From Taeniopygia guttata (Eukaryota > Chordata > Aves > Passeriformes > Estrildidae): DNA of 64,000 nucleotides. Each line of letters opens with the position of its first letter. Position 1 is the stretch's first letter. Below are positions 36,201 to 50,395 of this stretch, piece after piece. The position numbers and the translations under genes are program-made. The notes beneath the pieces are model-generated. The model did not search any database and was not told the origin of the DNA. It saw only the letters and a list, made by a program, of their open reading frames with translations. The DNA lies in assembly GCF_048771995.1 (NCBI RefSeq), contig NC_133032.1:30697501-30761500 (forward strand). Reading direction: 5' to 3'.

Positions 36201-36933
36201 TTTTCTAACTCTTTGCTTCATCTATGTTTGTCATCAAAATGTCTGTTTCTTCATGAAGCACTTATAATTTTGTCAAGACCAATGATTAATGTTTTGTGTA
36301 GTTATTTCCAGACCTGGCAGCAAACATCTCTTTCCCATACAGAGAATTATCAGAGGCTCTGGCAAGGGCAAAAGCTGCTGGAAATGCAACTCTGCAGCAG
36401 CAGGAGGGGTTAGGAGCAGAGCTGAGTGGCTGGAATTGTTAGAGCATGTAGCAAAGCTGGGAACATGACTCAGTCATTAGTTACCTTTACATTATCCTCA
36501 CTTTATTAACAGCGATGGGGCAGGTGCACTGCCCACGCAGTCCAATCCATAGGGAACACATACACCAAGTACACTCTGTGTGAAAGGTACTATGTTTCCC
36601 CCACACTAAGTGTTTTCATCTTGAAAATTCATTAAAAATGTAAAGAAGAGTTGAGATGAGGTTGTGGCAAAAATCCCAGTTGTGTTGTGAATTAGAGTAT
36701 ACAACATCGAGTTTTGATTCCAAATCTTTTGTCCCACCACATTTCCCAGACTAGTTTTGAGCTTATTTGGCCTTCCTGTCTTCAAGAGGATGAGGCTGAA
36801 AGGCTGGCAATGCCTCCTCCTGTTCTGGTATCCAGATTTGAACAGGCTCAACGTTGATGCAGAAATGCAGTTTGGCATGCTGTGCTGCATGGGACTTTGG
36901 AAGTTTTATTAAGATGTTCTTCTTCTGAAATGG

Positions 36934-36955
36934 AAAAAAAAAAAAAAAAAAAAAA
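36934..36955 (+). repeat. Poly(A) run of 22
   Basis: A pure A run followed by GGAGAAGAAAA. No recognisable retroposed sequence lies upstream. Confidence 0.85.
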
Positions 36956-38557
36956 GGAGAAGAAAACCACTTGGTAACACTTGGTGAGTTTTCTTACCCA
37001 TGCTCTAAGCTGGGAGTTGAGCTGCAATGTTTACAATTTAGATGTGTGGTAAATTCTGGGAGGAAGCCACAAGCTGACTGTTTTTCTGAATCATGCTTGG
37101 CCCCAAGTCTGAGATGAAGAAAGAGTCAATATATATATGCCTGTGGAGTAGCTAATTAGGACAATTAATCTGAGAACCAGAACAAGCTGTGAGACCATGA
37201 GCTGGTTCAGGCACGCCCTCTACTAACTTAAATTTTGATCAATGTTTAAAACACCATGGGAAGGACTGGGGTGATGGGGCCCAGTGGCTGAGATTCAGGC
37301 TCACCACCCGTGCCCCTGTTGCTGTGACAGGCGCTGAGACCTCGGGCAAGGCGTTTTCCTCTTGTCTCTGAAACAGGCCAATGACATTCACTGCCTTGTC
37401 GAGCTTTGTGGATACAAGCAGCATGTTGTGAATGAAATGTTAAGTACATCTCAAAGCCAGCCAAGACAAGAACTGCATTTTTCTTCCCAATATCTATTAG
37501 CTCAGAGCAACGGAAGAATCCCACTTGCCACCAGCTCCCTGCTCTTGTTTGAAGATGTGGAGTTAGCCAGATCATATCCATCAGATATTTGCTTTCAGGG
37601 TTGCATGGAAGTAGAGCAAAAGAAAGATCTTTTGTGGGGATGACATGCTTGGAAATATACTTGTCCAAAGCAAACAGCTCTTGCTCTTTCTCCAGCTAAT
37701 TCACTGAAAAGATACTATTTTAGTCAAGAAAATGGTATCAATTCTCCCCCTTTTAGGCAGCATGGTGGCAGGTTTCCCATGTAGATTTGTGGAAGGTATA
37801 ATTTTGACAGGAGCATCTGGCTCCTTTGTGAGCTTCACAAGGAATTGTGTGGCAGTGGCTTTAGGTCGGCCTCTGCTTGAGCCATGTGGGCAGCCCTTTG
37901 ACATGTCTGTGCTGCTTTTCCTGCTGCACTCTGTTTTGTTTTGACTCCCTTTTGAGCTTCCTAAGTATGCAGCCTTGCTCTGCAGATTCCCTGGGACAGT
38001 TTCATTCATGGATCCTGACAAGGACTGAGGTTTTGCCAGGGCTCATGGATCCATTCTTACAGTGGTGCTGTGTGTTACATTAGCAGACAGCTGCTTTTGG
38101 CAAGGTTTTTTTTTTTTTTTCAGAAATCCTCTTAGAGAAGGGAGAAGAGTGATCTCTGGGTAGTGGAGCTTTCATTTCTCAAAATAAACTGTGCCAGCTT
38201 GTTTAAGAATTTAAAAGCAATTGTGAGCTTTCCTAGTACAACAATATGTAGTGTGGTCCTTCTGCCCTCTTTAAGCAGCTGATGCCTGGCTTTTATCTTC
38301 TAGGTGTATTTACAGTACAAAAATAATCCCTGAATTTATTTTTTTACTTCCCTGTGAATGGTGTGACCTGAAAATCATTTTTTAGCCTTATTTACATGAA
38401 TGCAATCCCAGCAGATGTTTTGTCATCAAGAATGTGCCAGCTTGTTGCATTTGGCATAGAAAAGTGGTACAAGGGTGCAGAATACTTTGACTTCTCCTCC
38501 CCAGATGCTCTGGGCAGTTTGGGCACCATGCTCCAGACATGTGCTGTTGTGCCTGAC

Positions 38558-38605
38558 ACTGTGAGTGACCAGGAAGTGACCACTGTGAGTGGCTGGAAAG
38601 TGACC
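38558..38605 (+). repeat. 24-bp tandem duplication
   Basis: Two adjacent 24-bp units beginning ACTGTGAGTG and ending AAGTGACC agree at 20 of 24 positions. Confidence 0.8.
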
Positions 38606-39271
38606 AAGAGTTGTGCTGCTGTTGGGTTTGTCCAGCCATGGGTGGTGTGAGCAAGGAGATGGGCAGCTAGGGAGGCAGCAGCTGGGACTCACAGACTGCC
38701 AAGATCCGTTCTTTCTTTGCACATCCTTAGGCTGTATGAGGAAATGTAGCTGTGCTGGATGCACTGATGACACAGCAAAGAGGGTCCCTGTCTCCTCCTG
38801 GTGAACCTTTCCCTGAGGCCAGCAGGAAGGGATGCCTGTGTAGCTCTATCCCTTGTCGCACAGGGCTGGGTGTGAGCCCAGGGGATGGCTGTGCTGTGAG
38901 CAGGTCATCATGGAGATGTGTGCTGTGCCATACAGACTGAAATCACCAAAAATGTGCTCAGGAGAGACCTCTTGGCAAAGAAAGTATATAGTGAGCAAGC
39001 AGGATGGAGCAATTTGTAGCTGCATGTTTGGACAAATTTGATGGCATTGAGAAGAGTTCACAAATGAGGAAGCTGAGCTGCTTTAGAACAAAGTAGTTCG
39101 TGTTTATTCAAATTAGGATAAAACTTGTCTATATCAGGGTTTAAAGAGGAGCCCATGGCTGAAGCATATTTAAAGAGATTGTCTGGAGTCCATGGCATTG
39201 CTGCAGAGAGTGTGTTGACTTTCCCTGGCACAAAAAAACATAGAAACACAATACAAATTCAGAAAAAAGCA

Positions 39272-39289
39272 TGTGTGTGTGTGTGTGTT
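39272..39289 (+). repeat. (TG)9 microsatellite
   Basis: Nine TG units. Confidence 0.85.
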
Positions 39290-40438
39290 AAGATGGAGGG
39301 AGAAACCTGTGTGTCTAGCAAAATTACAACACTATCAGAAACATCAAAAACATTACAATGCTATTGAGAAATCCAAAATAATACACTGGCAAAGGTGCCA
39401 GTCCAGGTAGAGTATATCTGATCTTGCAATGCCAGTGGAAAAGAAGAACAAAGCAACTGGCTCTTTTGCAGCAAACCAGCTGAAGGAAGAGATATTACCA
39501 GAGTCTCTCCATGTGCTGAAAGACTCCCCAAAGTGCTTTATCAACTAAGCATCTCCAAAGCCATCACAACTGTCTCCCTACAGAGCAGAACCACTGCTGC
39601 TGCTGCATGACACATGAGAGACAGCATGACCAGCAATGGAAATGTTATCAGGCAAATGGAGCTGCTCCCCCACTCCTTGGTTCCCTCCCACCAGCAGAGA
39701 GTTTGATTTCACATTGCTTTTGCTTTCTAAATTGGTCTAACTAATGTAATCAGACAGAAACATCCTGTTCCAATGTCACTAATGCCTTCTGAACTAGATG
39801 GCCTAATTAAGGTCACTAATTTCATTGTCTAAGACAATTTCTTGAGACATATCTAAGTGGATACTAGAATAGGTCATATCATTACATAAAATTAGCAGAG
39901 AAAAGTGTAAGAAAACACCCATATCAACTGCACAAAAAGACTTTTGGTATTCAAAATTTACAGACAACAACAACATAATTACAAATGATGATGAGTGAAG
40001 GGAGAACAGAGAAAGCCTATTCCCAGAACTGAACTTTTTGCCAGACTCAGGACCTGTGTGCAATTCAAAGAGTTGCACAAAATCAACACTGCAGGGCCGA
40101 GTGAATAAATGTGATGATGCTAATTCTTTTACTGATTTAGAGCCTACATGTTGCTGCTAGAAGATAAAGCAGATCAAAGAAATAATCCGTATTAATAGGC
40201 CACAATGGAGGCAGTCACTCCCTCAGCCTATTCACTTGCCCCAAGATGTGCTTTGCAAAAAGGAAGATGAAACCTGTGGTGGGATCTCTCAGACTGTTGT
40301 TAAACCAACATAAAGCTCAATGGCCAGAGGCAAAGTAAAAGTCTGATGAATACGTCATGTATGCTGTGGAATTATTTTGGTTAGAATCAGCTAGGAATAT
40401 CATCTTCACCTTTACAAAAAACAGGAGCCATCTCAAAC

Positions 40439-40489
40439 ATGAAGCTACCAGGAAATCATGCTACCAGGACATGAAGCTACCAGGACATC
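40439..40489 (+). repeat. Short tandem repeat of ATGAAGCTACCAGGA
   Basis: Three tandem units of 19, 13 and 19 bp, the middle one lacking AAG plus three further bases. It lies in unique-looking DNA. Confidence 0.8.
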
Positions 40490-43400
40490 AAGTACAGCTA
40501 ATAATTTCTGTAAGGCAAACATTTTTCTACTTTATCATGTTTGAAATACTAGGGATAGTATGTATCTCTGTTATCTAGTATTTAGCAGCATTTATTTTGA
40601 TAAGAACAATATGTGTTAAGGTTTGGACAAAATTAGTTCAAGACAGGGAGACTGAAAATATGCAGAAAACTTCTAGACCATTTCACAAGCACAGCTTCAC
40701 CTTTGTCCCACATGCAAGGCCAGGTTTCAAACTGAACTAATCCTTAGTGGCCAGCTATGACTCCTCTCATGCCCACATTCATCATCATGGTGAGATCTAT
40801 GGGTGCAAATAAACAGAAGAAATGCCTGCTAGTGAAAGTGGGTGTGGAGGTGACCCAAGCCACAGAGGACTTTTGGCCACCAGGAGGATTTCATGGTATC
40901 ATAGACCACACTTGCAGTTTGCTTCCAGTTTATAGCTACCAAAGTAGCTATATTTCAATCCCTTAATTTGTCCAAGTTAGTCATGCAAAACCATAAATTG
41001 AATCTCTGGACATTTGCAGTGAAGTCTGTCCTCTCTCTGAACTCAAAAAGCAATTTTCTGACATATCATATTACAGCCAGCTTTGAGATAGGTACCTGGT
41101 TAGAACAGAGTATTGAATATCCAGTACATTCTGAATATATGTTAATGGTAAACTGGCTATTTTAATTTCCTTCTGTAGGTGTGTAACTCTGGCCATTTGA
41201 TAAAGTTTTCACACTAGTGCAGAAGTTAGAAACCCAGTAGAGATAACAGTGCCGAGGTCAGTAGCCGTTAGATTTTCTCAAAATACATCCAACTAGGACT
41301 GGGAGGAATGACTTCCAGGGGCAATGAGCTAAATATTACATGGTCCTAATTTTGCCAAGAAACTTAATGCCAGAGTAGTGTTAATATTGAGGAGTTTTTG
41401 CAAAAGCAGGGTGAATTCACAATAGTGAATAATCCCATAATTTATATTTTAACTGAATGTGTAGATATTACTTGGGAGTAATGCTCATGATTGAGTCTTT
41501 GTGCAGTTATTTAATGAAATTTTGTATTCCTTGCATGAAGCTCACAAATTCATCATCTTTCGCTCTAATAATTTCATGTCACCTACACCAAAGGAATATT
41601 ACCAGAAACATCACTTCAATCTATACAACACAGGACAAAAGTTCTCTCTTTATTGCCAAAAGGATATGCAAAGGGAAAAAGAATATAGCAAGTGTTATGA
41701 ACAGATCAGAGAAAAGGCCAACAGTTCCTCCTAACCCCAAATGTCTCAGATCTTGTGATTATCTGGACCTTGAACATTTCAATATAACTTTTAAAAAAAT
41801 GACTGCAGTCTTAAGTATTTCTTTGGCTTTCACTAAATTCCAGCATATGCCAAATTACACAGCAATTTATTTCCAACACAAAGCACCATAAACCATGAAC
41901 TTATTTTTATCTTACAAAACTGCCAAAGATGCTTTGAAACATTCACCTCTTAGCTGTGACTTTTCAAACCTCTTTTTTTTTCAATTATGTCATAAGAAAA
42001 ACTTCTGAGGGCACTTAAAAATGTCTTCAGACTTTTTAGATGCTCTTTGTGCCTACAAGACCCAATAATAATAGTCTCACAGTCCCAGTGTGTGTCAGTA
42101 GCTTTATTTTACATTAAGATTTTTCACCAGCCAATCATTCTGGTAAATGAAAATGTGCTGGTTTACATGTGTGAACATAGACATGATTTTAGCAAATCTG
42201 GGACCACTCTTGCCAATAGCCCCGTTAAATTGTTTTTATCAGTCTGGTTGACTGGAATGTTCAAGTATGTACAACAGACTCAAGAGTATTAGGCTGAAAA
42301 TCTGTCTAATGCACTACCAAATTAGACATGGCTAAGCAGTTGTGTAGCAGTTTTCAGCTGCATACACCAGAATGAAAAACCAAAGTGTCATGAAAAAACT
42401 CTTAAAAATGTATTTTAATTGAGAATCTTTAGGATTTCCCCCTCCCTTTTGCTTCCTGAGGGTGCTCTGAGGAAACAGAGAACCAAGCTGTAAGTCATGT
42501 GGAGCACTGTGCTCATCTTAAATCTTTCTTTGGAGGCTGAGCTGCTTTTGGTAACCTAGTACTTACTGAGGAATGAAAGCATGTAGCTGGGCTACTCCTG
42601 TGGCTTGCTGCTGTGCTGCAGTGGTGGCTTGTTCATGGCTCATCCATCCCCTCGGTGTTGAAGGCACACATCTGCTCCTGCACACTGTGTTTGTCATTTA
42701 TCCTCCCATAACAGGATGTTTCCCAGAAGCAACCAAGGAAAAAGTTAAGCTGGAATGGGGAAAATAGTTAAACATGTGCATGAATTTGGTAGGAAAAAAA
42801 ACTCCTTAACAACACTTAATAGAAAAATATATAGGGAGGTTAAGTAGAACATTACAAGTGATTGAAAATGGAAGAACAAATGAGCGGCCAGTTGCCTGGT
42901 TTAGTCAAATGATGTAAGTAAAGACTGAGTCAGGAATAGGGTTTTGACCTCTGGAATTTGTTGGGTTTACCATTACAACTTGTTTACATAAGACAGTTGG
43001 AAATTAAGAAATTGTCTAACTAAGAAGCCAAAGAGATATTTGGGATTGACTCTCTCGCTGTCTATATAGAAATATATACATATATATACAAAGACATACA
43101 GATGTACAGACACATGTATATTTATGATTCACTCCTGGAATGAGAAATGTTTTTTTTTTTCCTTTCAGTCTAGGGTGTAATCCAGTGGAAAAGCCCCCTC
43201 ATTTCAGCCCAGACAAACACCTTGCTATTGTCCCCAGTCATGTCCATTCGCACACTCAGGTGCACAGAGGTAAATCTGTTCTGCAGCTGGGGCAGCGGCA
43301 GGTCACTCTGGAGGTGTCACAGCTACATGTGGTTTCCATTACCTCAGCTGAGGTGCTGCTGCAATTACTAGTGTAAATTAGCATAGCTTTCAGTCTCCTC

Positions 43401-45511
43401 TTCTGTCTTTCTTCAGAGGTACATTGACTTTTGCTTCCATCCAAGTTTCATCTTGGAGCTCTGACTTGCACTCAGATAGGAAATGTCATCTGTCAGCTCA
43501 ATTTACAGACTTGGATGTGGGTTTGGAAGAAAGGGATTCCCCAGAAGAGTGCATGGTCTTGCTGTAATAATAATAAACCTCTTGGTCAAGGGACTTCACT
43601 GGACATTTAATTTATTGGTAGTTTGAGGAGAGAGAAGGAAGGACCATATCTACTTTTGATTATGACCTGGCCGTGGGCCGCTTGCCCAGAACTTGGCAGG
43701 AGGAGCCCAGCTTCTGACCAGTTTGGCTCTTTCAGCCATTTCTCACAGTGAGTCCAGTCTGGTGAGGAAAGAGGGAGCTTTCAGGGGGGGCTGCACTTGT
43801 TCAGGGAGCAGGGACTGTGCAGGAGGCAGCGGGCAAGCCTTAGGCAGCTCTTCACACAGAGAAGCATCACACCACTCAATTGCATCTTGCATCAGTTTGC
43901 AATTAGCTTGTGTGCAAAATTTCACTCATCAGCATTGCTTAGCTTGAGGTCTGACATGACAGGACTCTGTTTTCTTAGTTCTTGCAGAGACTGCTTGTGG
44001 AACACGGGAGCTGGAGCTCCAGCAGTGCAAGGATGGGAGCTTCTCCCTGTTTTCTATGGAGTCAGGAATTTTCTCTGCCTGGCACCTGGGTGTTGGTGCT
44101 TGCAAACAGCCAGAGCACGGTGCTGCCACTGAGGCTCCCCACAGATGTGGTGGCTGGGAGGAGGTGTGTAGGAGGTGCTGGCATTTTGGTGCTGCAGGTG
44201 GTGCTTTAGTCTGGGCACCGCTCACCGCCTGTTGGTTTCCTGGTTTGTTCTTTTGTTTACAGCAAGTCTTCATGAAAGGGTGAGGTGCTCTCATGCAGAG
44301 CTAGCAAAAGAAACATAAACATACACACACAAAAGTTGAAAGAAATATGGGCACGTACTGAGGCCTGAAGCCATCAGGGGTTTGCTCCACTGGTTTGCTC
44401 TGTTGGGGGAAAAAACATTTACAAAGAGAGAGAAGATCTCCCCAGATCTCGCATCACAGTCAGCCCTGTGGCTTCTTCTCCTTCTCCACACTCCATCATG
44501 CCATCAGGAGCTGGAGCACACACCAGGCTCTCCAAATCCATTCACATGCTGACCATGGGACCATGGAGTCTGAATCCCACACACCTCATCCAGCACTGCA
44601 GCTTTCTCCGTTGTTTTTGCCATCATTTTAGCAAGAGACAAAGCCAAGTGATCCTCTAGGCAATGCCACCCTAGATATGCTGTTCATTGAGACGGTTGCT
44701 AGCCAGAATATGATAGAAATTGATTTAGAAATGCTTTATGTAAATACAATTAATTTTTCTTCCAATTGTGCTGGTATTGAGGGTGTTTGTGTTACAGAGG
44801 TGTTGAGAGACTCTGTCCTTAAGGACATGTGCATCTGTAGAAACTGAGCTTTGGACTCAGCAGTTTACAGAATGAAATTTTTCTCTCTGTTTATTGATGC
44901 AAATACCTGCAACAACCATGCTGAGCTCATCCAGTGTGGGGCTAGAAACAGCCCCATGAAACTCATTTGTCCAGTCATAACTTAGCTGAGAGATTTTTAC
45001 TAACTTGTAGGAGATAAAAATGTAGAAGAAAAAGAAAAGAACATGCCCAAACAACAAGTTATATAGTAAAATAATAATGAATAATTTTAGGGAAATGGTG
45101 ATCAGTTCATGGAAGAGCCATGAGAAGAAAAACAAGCTAAATTAGTCAGATGATTTATTCATTGTGAATGATTCACTCCATTACTGGCTGCTTCCTCCAC
45201 AGGTCATAGGAGCTAATATATAAACTGATAGAGGAAGGGTGGGATCGATAGCGAGCAACCTCTGCCTCCTCTCCAGGGAAAATAGGTCACCTATCCCTGC
45301 TGTGCTGCTCTCTGGGCACAGGGCACATCTCAATAGACTGAGCATTCATTTGCAGCTAATGAAGTTTGGGTTTTTCGGGGCAAAATTTTCCCGAGGAGTG
45401 TTTCTTTTTTTCCTTCATCCCTCAAGCCCGTGCTCGCAGTTTGGCCGGCTCCCTTCCCCCGTCCTGACAGCTCTCATTGTTCCCAGATGATGGCTGTTTG
45501 CTGGCCTGTGC

Positions 45512-45544
45512 AAAAAAAAAAAAAAAAAAAAAGGAAAAAAAAAA
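45512..45544 (+). repeat. A-rich tract
   Basis: Twenty-one A, then GG, then about ten A. A moderately GC-rich stretch flanks it on both sides. Confidence 0.85.
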
Positions 45545-47614
45545 GAAATTTTGTGGTCTAAATGCAGTGTCCTTTACACAGTTGGTGCTGTGGAGGAAGA
45601 AAACCTCCCGGCAGCCTCGGGATTTGCTCAGCTGGGACTGCTGCTCCTCAGGCGAACCAGGTTGGAGCAAACCTCTGGGCCCAGGCTGTGACAGGCTGTG
45701 GGTGCTCAGGAGGCTCCTTGGGGCTCCTTGTGTGGCCATAGTGCCACACACCCCATGCCTGTGGGATGTGGGTTTTCCTCCTTGCTCCACATCCCGACCA
45801 GCCCCGGCACCACTGCAGGCCCTGGGAAGGCCAGCAGGGAGCTGCACCATGCCTGTGCAGGAGGGAACTGCCTGCAGAAAGCTGCCATGCTGGGAGACAT
45901 TCCTCAGGCTCCTTTTAGCTCCTAATAAGCAATAATATTCTCTGTGGTGACGCCTCTGCTGAGTTTTCTCGTACCCAGCACAACCCACTGTTTACCATGT
46001 GACTATTTATAAAATGCTGCTGAAGCTTCATAAATGCTTTTTGCTCCTCGCCCAAACTGGAGCTGAGCAGCTGGAAACTGCTGCAAGCACAGCCTGAGCT
46101 GAGCCTGAAAGACAGAAATTGTGCACAAAACTCCTGTGGATGGTATTTATTAGAGAGCTGCTGGAGAAGAGTTGCCAGCTCTGGATACTGAATGTATTGA
46201 AAACTTGAGAGTGCAGGGCTTAATTCATCTTTAATTAATTACAGAGGGCAAACAATTAGGGGAAGAGGATGCTGCTGGACTACCTGACTGCTAGGGCAGC
46301 TTGTGCTGATGGACATTGCTTATGTGCTGCCAGGCTGAGCTGCTCCCCTGCCAGGACTGTCCTGTGCCCACACGAGGTCAGGCCCCTGTGCCCGTGTCTG
46401 AGCACTCAAATCAAACCCCCAAAGCAGTGGGCACATCAGGCAGCAGCTGCTTTGAGCAGGGAGCTGAGGAGAGGATGGGGTTGGGGATGGCAATGCTCCT
46501 GGCAGCGCTTCCTCCACATGCCCCAAAGGGAGTTTTGCAACACTGCACACTCCTGGGGGATTTTTTTGTAGGTAAATGTCAGTTCTTTAGGCTTCCAATG
46601 AGCAACATGCATTAAAAAACCCCAAAACCTAAAAGAGTACAGAACAGGTTAGTGTATATTTATATTAAGCAGTTGTGAACAAACAGTTCTGTTTTTGCAG
46701 GTGTAAGGGCTTTTTTCATCTGAAGAAAATAATTTCATAGATTCTGTTTTAAAACAAAGAAGAAGGAAAGAATAAAAGAATACAAACATTGCAATTATTT
46801 TGTAGATGACCACAGTTTTCCAGGCAGCTCTGGTGTATATATAACAAAGAGTCTCACAGGTTCTGGAGAAAACCGAAGACCCAGTTCTGCATGAAGTCCA
46901 AAGTGATTGTGTTGTGTGAAAACATTGGTCATGAGGTCAGATCTTCAGTGCCAGTGTTGTGCAAACACACAACTGCATTTGATGGCCACACCTCAGCCAC
47001 TAGAGAACACTTGTCACTCTTAAGCCATGATTCAACCTGAGCTTGGTTCTAGAGACACAGGGTAGATGCTCTAAAACCTGCTGCTGAAATTCAGGATAGC
47101 TTGAATCATGCCCGATTTGAATGAGTTCCAGACCCAAATCAGCAACCTAACTGCAGTCTTCAGCGAAAATGCCTGAATTTAGTGGCCAACATCACATTCA
47201 AACCTAAAAGATTTCTGCAAGTCCCTCAAAATATACTCTAGAAATCTGTCTAATAAAACATAATCACTCCATTCTAATTTGGTTCGAACTGCAAAGAAAC
47301 AAGCAAACCAAAAGCAGAACCAACAATGGACATCAGAATTTGTTTTCCTTCAGTTTAACCAAATTCTGAGTAGGTAGTTGAATAAAGCACATGTCAGCCA
47401 CAAGGTGCAATGAGCCCAAATATGGACCAGCACAGCTTGTACAGCTTGTAGCCAGCTCTTCAAGTCCCCAGAACCCTACTTGCTACCACACAGTGCCTTG
47501 GTCTGAGTGTTTGCCATGGTATTGAGTCTCCTTGGGCTTGCAGGGAAGAAGAAGAAGAAGCAGGAAAATGTTTAATGTACATGATTTTTTCCTGCATACG
47601 TTTTTTTCCCCATC

Positions 47615-47632
47615 TTTTTTTTTTTTTTTTTT
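47615..47632 (+). repeat. Poly(T) run of 18
   Basis: A pure T run preceded by other short T runs from about 47584. Confidence 0.8.
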
Positions 47633-50171
47633 AACCTGATGTAGAATAAACTGCATGGGGAGAATACGAATATGCAGTTATAATACATGACAATGCAGCA
47701 AAATCCTGGACTCTCTCAATTACTATAGCACTGTATATTTTTATTTTATTCCTTTGGGGAAATACATCATTCAAGTAAAAATCATTTGGACAATGCAACT
47801 ACATGGAGAATATCCAATGCATGAAGACATTCCTTTGCAGTGGGCTGCATATGGAGTGATGTGGAAAATGTAAGGAAACTGAAGGAAAACTTCCTGGTCT
47901 AATTGGTGATACAGTGCTGCCAAATGAGTGTCCCTCTAGAGCACACTTGTTGCTGTAAGTCACCTTCAGAGATCCCTTGAAGCTCCAGGGGACACAGCTG
48001 ACTCCTTTTGTAGTAACAATATTCTGAAGAGGTGGAAAAAAATCCATCACACCAGCCAAAACTGACTTAGGCAGCAGAAAGATTAACACCTGGGAGGAGG
48101 AGCTGCTTGGGAATGTACGGGCTGAAAAATCACTTCCAAATTATTTTGTTCAGGACTAGAAGAGCTGCTCAGTAACATGTGCTAGACAGGCTCGGATTGT
48201 TCAGAGCGAACTGTTTTTGAAAGGAGGATATGAGCCAAAAAATTGCATTTTGCTCACCTGGCAATGACTTCAAAATTAAGATTGAATTATTTTGAATTGT
48301 GTGGTTGAAGATTTTAAAGCAAGTTGGGAAAAGGAAAGAAGAAGAAAATAATCAGGAGGTGGCTTGCTAAGTTGGGTTTTTATGCTCATTAGCCCAAACA
48401 CAGAGCCAGGGAAGGGAGACCTCAATTCCCTCCTCTCCCTGTGGGGACATGGACCCCTGGGCTTTGCTCCTGGGGGAAGTTCTGAGCCCAAAGGCCGGGA
48501 CAGGGCTGCTCTCCTGGACCACTTCCCACCTCTGGAAGTGGGAGCTGCATGGGGGCTTTATGCAGCCCCTTCACTGTGGACATGTCAGTCTACAATGGGC
48601 ATGAGACCTTGTCATAAGATTTGCTTTGAACAGAATACTGAGCCAATCTTTTAACAGTGGGGGAAAATCTCCAAGTAGTGGGATATTAGGCTTGAGGATT
48701 TCAGTTTGGGTAGATGGTACTTTTCTTCTTCAGCAACACTGCCAAGGAAGGATGAGTCAATTCCCATAATTCCTTTAACCATATTGGTCATACATCTCCA
48801 TTCACCTTAATATCTTTTTAATAAAAAATAGGCCTGATAATAACTTTTGCATTGGGAGATATGCATGAATTGTGAGTTATTGACTATAATATTGCATGAT
48901 CATCTAAGTCTGTCCAGGTTGTTAGAACTCGGTATCCAGATCTGTATGCAACATGTGAGTTATTTTGCCCTTTAAGTATCTACTTTATTTTTCTTTCGAC
49001 TTGTACAATATGTTATTAAAAATTTTGAAGAAAATTAATCTGTTTTTCAGGTAATAAATTAAACAGACATCACTCTTAAGAAAAGGTAGAGCATTATTTT
49101 AACTGCAAAATAAATCACAATGAAGATTACATGTTTTCAGGCATATAGACCAGTCAGCATGTATAAAAATACACCCAAGCCTTTAATTATATCTAGACTT
49201 TGAGTAGGCATTTCTTTAATAGCAATCAAAATGCTTCCACACACAGAAAAGCTTTCACCTTTTAAAGAATATTTTCCTTCACAAATCTAGGTGACCAGCT
49301 AACCTTCATTCTGGGATAATTGATGGAAAATGAGTGGTGGTGGCAGGGGCTGGCTGCAGGAGAAGTGGGCTGTGGGTGAGGGTCGGGCTGGGCAGCTCTT
49401 TGCAGAGGGAGTAGTTTCCCTTGTCTCCTTTCCATATTCATGTGGTGGACCTGGTTGTTAAATCACAGTTTTGATTTGCTTTCTTAGCAGATTTCACTGG
49501 GTTAATTATGTGGAAAAATTGTTAGCAGCGTATATAGCATATATCCAACTCTCTCATAACAAATTAAAATTCCTTTAAGAGTCACAATGCTTTGTCATTT
49601 TCAAAAAAAAACTCAAAGGTAAATGTTGATTTTAGAATGGTTGTAGCTATTCCCTCATAAGTTTAGGGGTTAGAATACCAGCATATCTTTCAATGAATAC
49701 TTATGAGCTATTGATTAAAAAAAGTAGCTGCAGAGCTTGTGGTGCAGGATATACCTTGCATTTGGGAAAACATATAGACATCTTTATATTAAACATATCC
49801 ACAGCACCTCAAAAGATCAGGCTGGAATGGTAAATTGTAACCCTCTAGCAAAAGTTTAATGTTTGTTTAAAGGGGGCAGCTTTCTATTACATTGTTTGAA
49901 CAGATCTCCTCAGACAATGATCATAACCTCGTTCCCTTCTCCTTCACACGCAGGTTATGATATCTATACTCTCCTTATCATATGTGACTTTCATGAGCTG
50001 TCTCTGGATCTCACCTGATTTTATGTTTGAAGCCAATGGGGATAACGTGGTGCCCTGAACAAAACGCACAGCCTCAGATTTTTGGCAAGTGTTTGCAACT
50101 GCCAAGGGTTTGATCCTGGGCAGAGATTTTTTTTTTGTTTTAATTTTATATTTTTAATTTTTTTTTTTTTT

Positions 50172-50395
50172 CTGGAATCCGGGCGGGCGGAGGGGAGAGC
50201 TGGATGTCCCCGCTCGGTGGCAGCGCTGCCCGGAGCTGTGGCCGGTCCCTGCGCCGGTGGCCCCGGGCGCGGCCGCGGCTCCCGCTCCGCTCCTGCCGGG
50301 GAGAGCCGCGCTCCGGCCGCGCTGCTCCCACACAGGGACACATTTCCCCGGGCAGAAATATCCCTCCACGCTGATTTTTCACGCGCGGTTTAGAA
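50172..50395. other. Isolated GC/CpG-rich patch in the desert
   Basis: About 220 bp of strongly CpG-rich DNA (for example GGCGCGGCCGCGGCTCCCGC around 50265) is surrounded by AT-rich sequence. It abuts a T run at 50158-50171. Read on the minus strand it is a GC-rich segment ending directly in an A-rich tail, which could be a retroposed copy of a GC-rich transcript. It could equally be a small orphan CpG island. I recognise no gene in it. Confidence 0.45.

Larger units (their letters stand above)
31931..50150. other. Gene desert, second part
   Basis: About 18 kb is AT-rich with no recognisable exon, RNA gene or large mobile element. It contains short tandem repeats, homopolymers and a TAATTA-dense stretch at about 32560-33090. 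Open frames above 100 codons occur (for example near 41460, 45430 and 37250), but they show no domain and are rich in low-complexity sequence. Confidence 0.55.

Noticed and set aside
45422-45988. 188-codon minus-strand frame
   Set aside because: It runs through a poly(T) complement giving a Phe run and shows no domain or conserved start.
46721-46765. TTTCATAGATTCTG as a possible CR1 tail
   Set aside because: Single degenerate copy of the tail word with no element body beside it.
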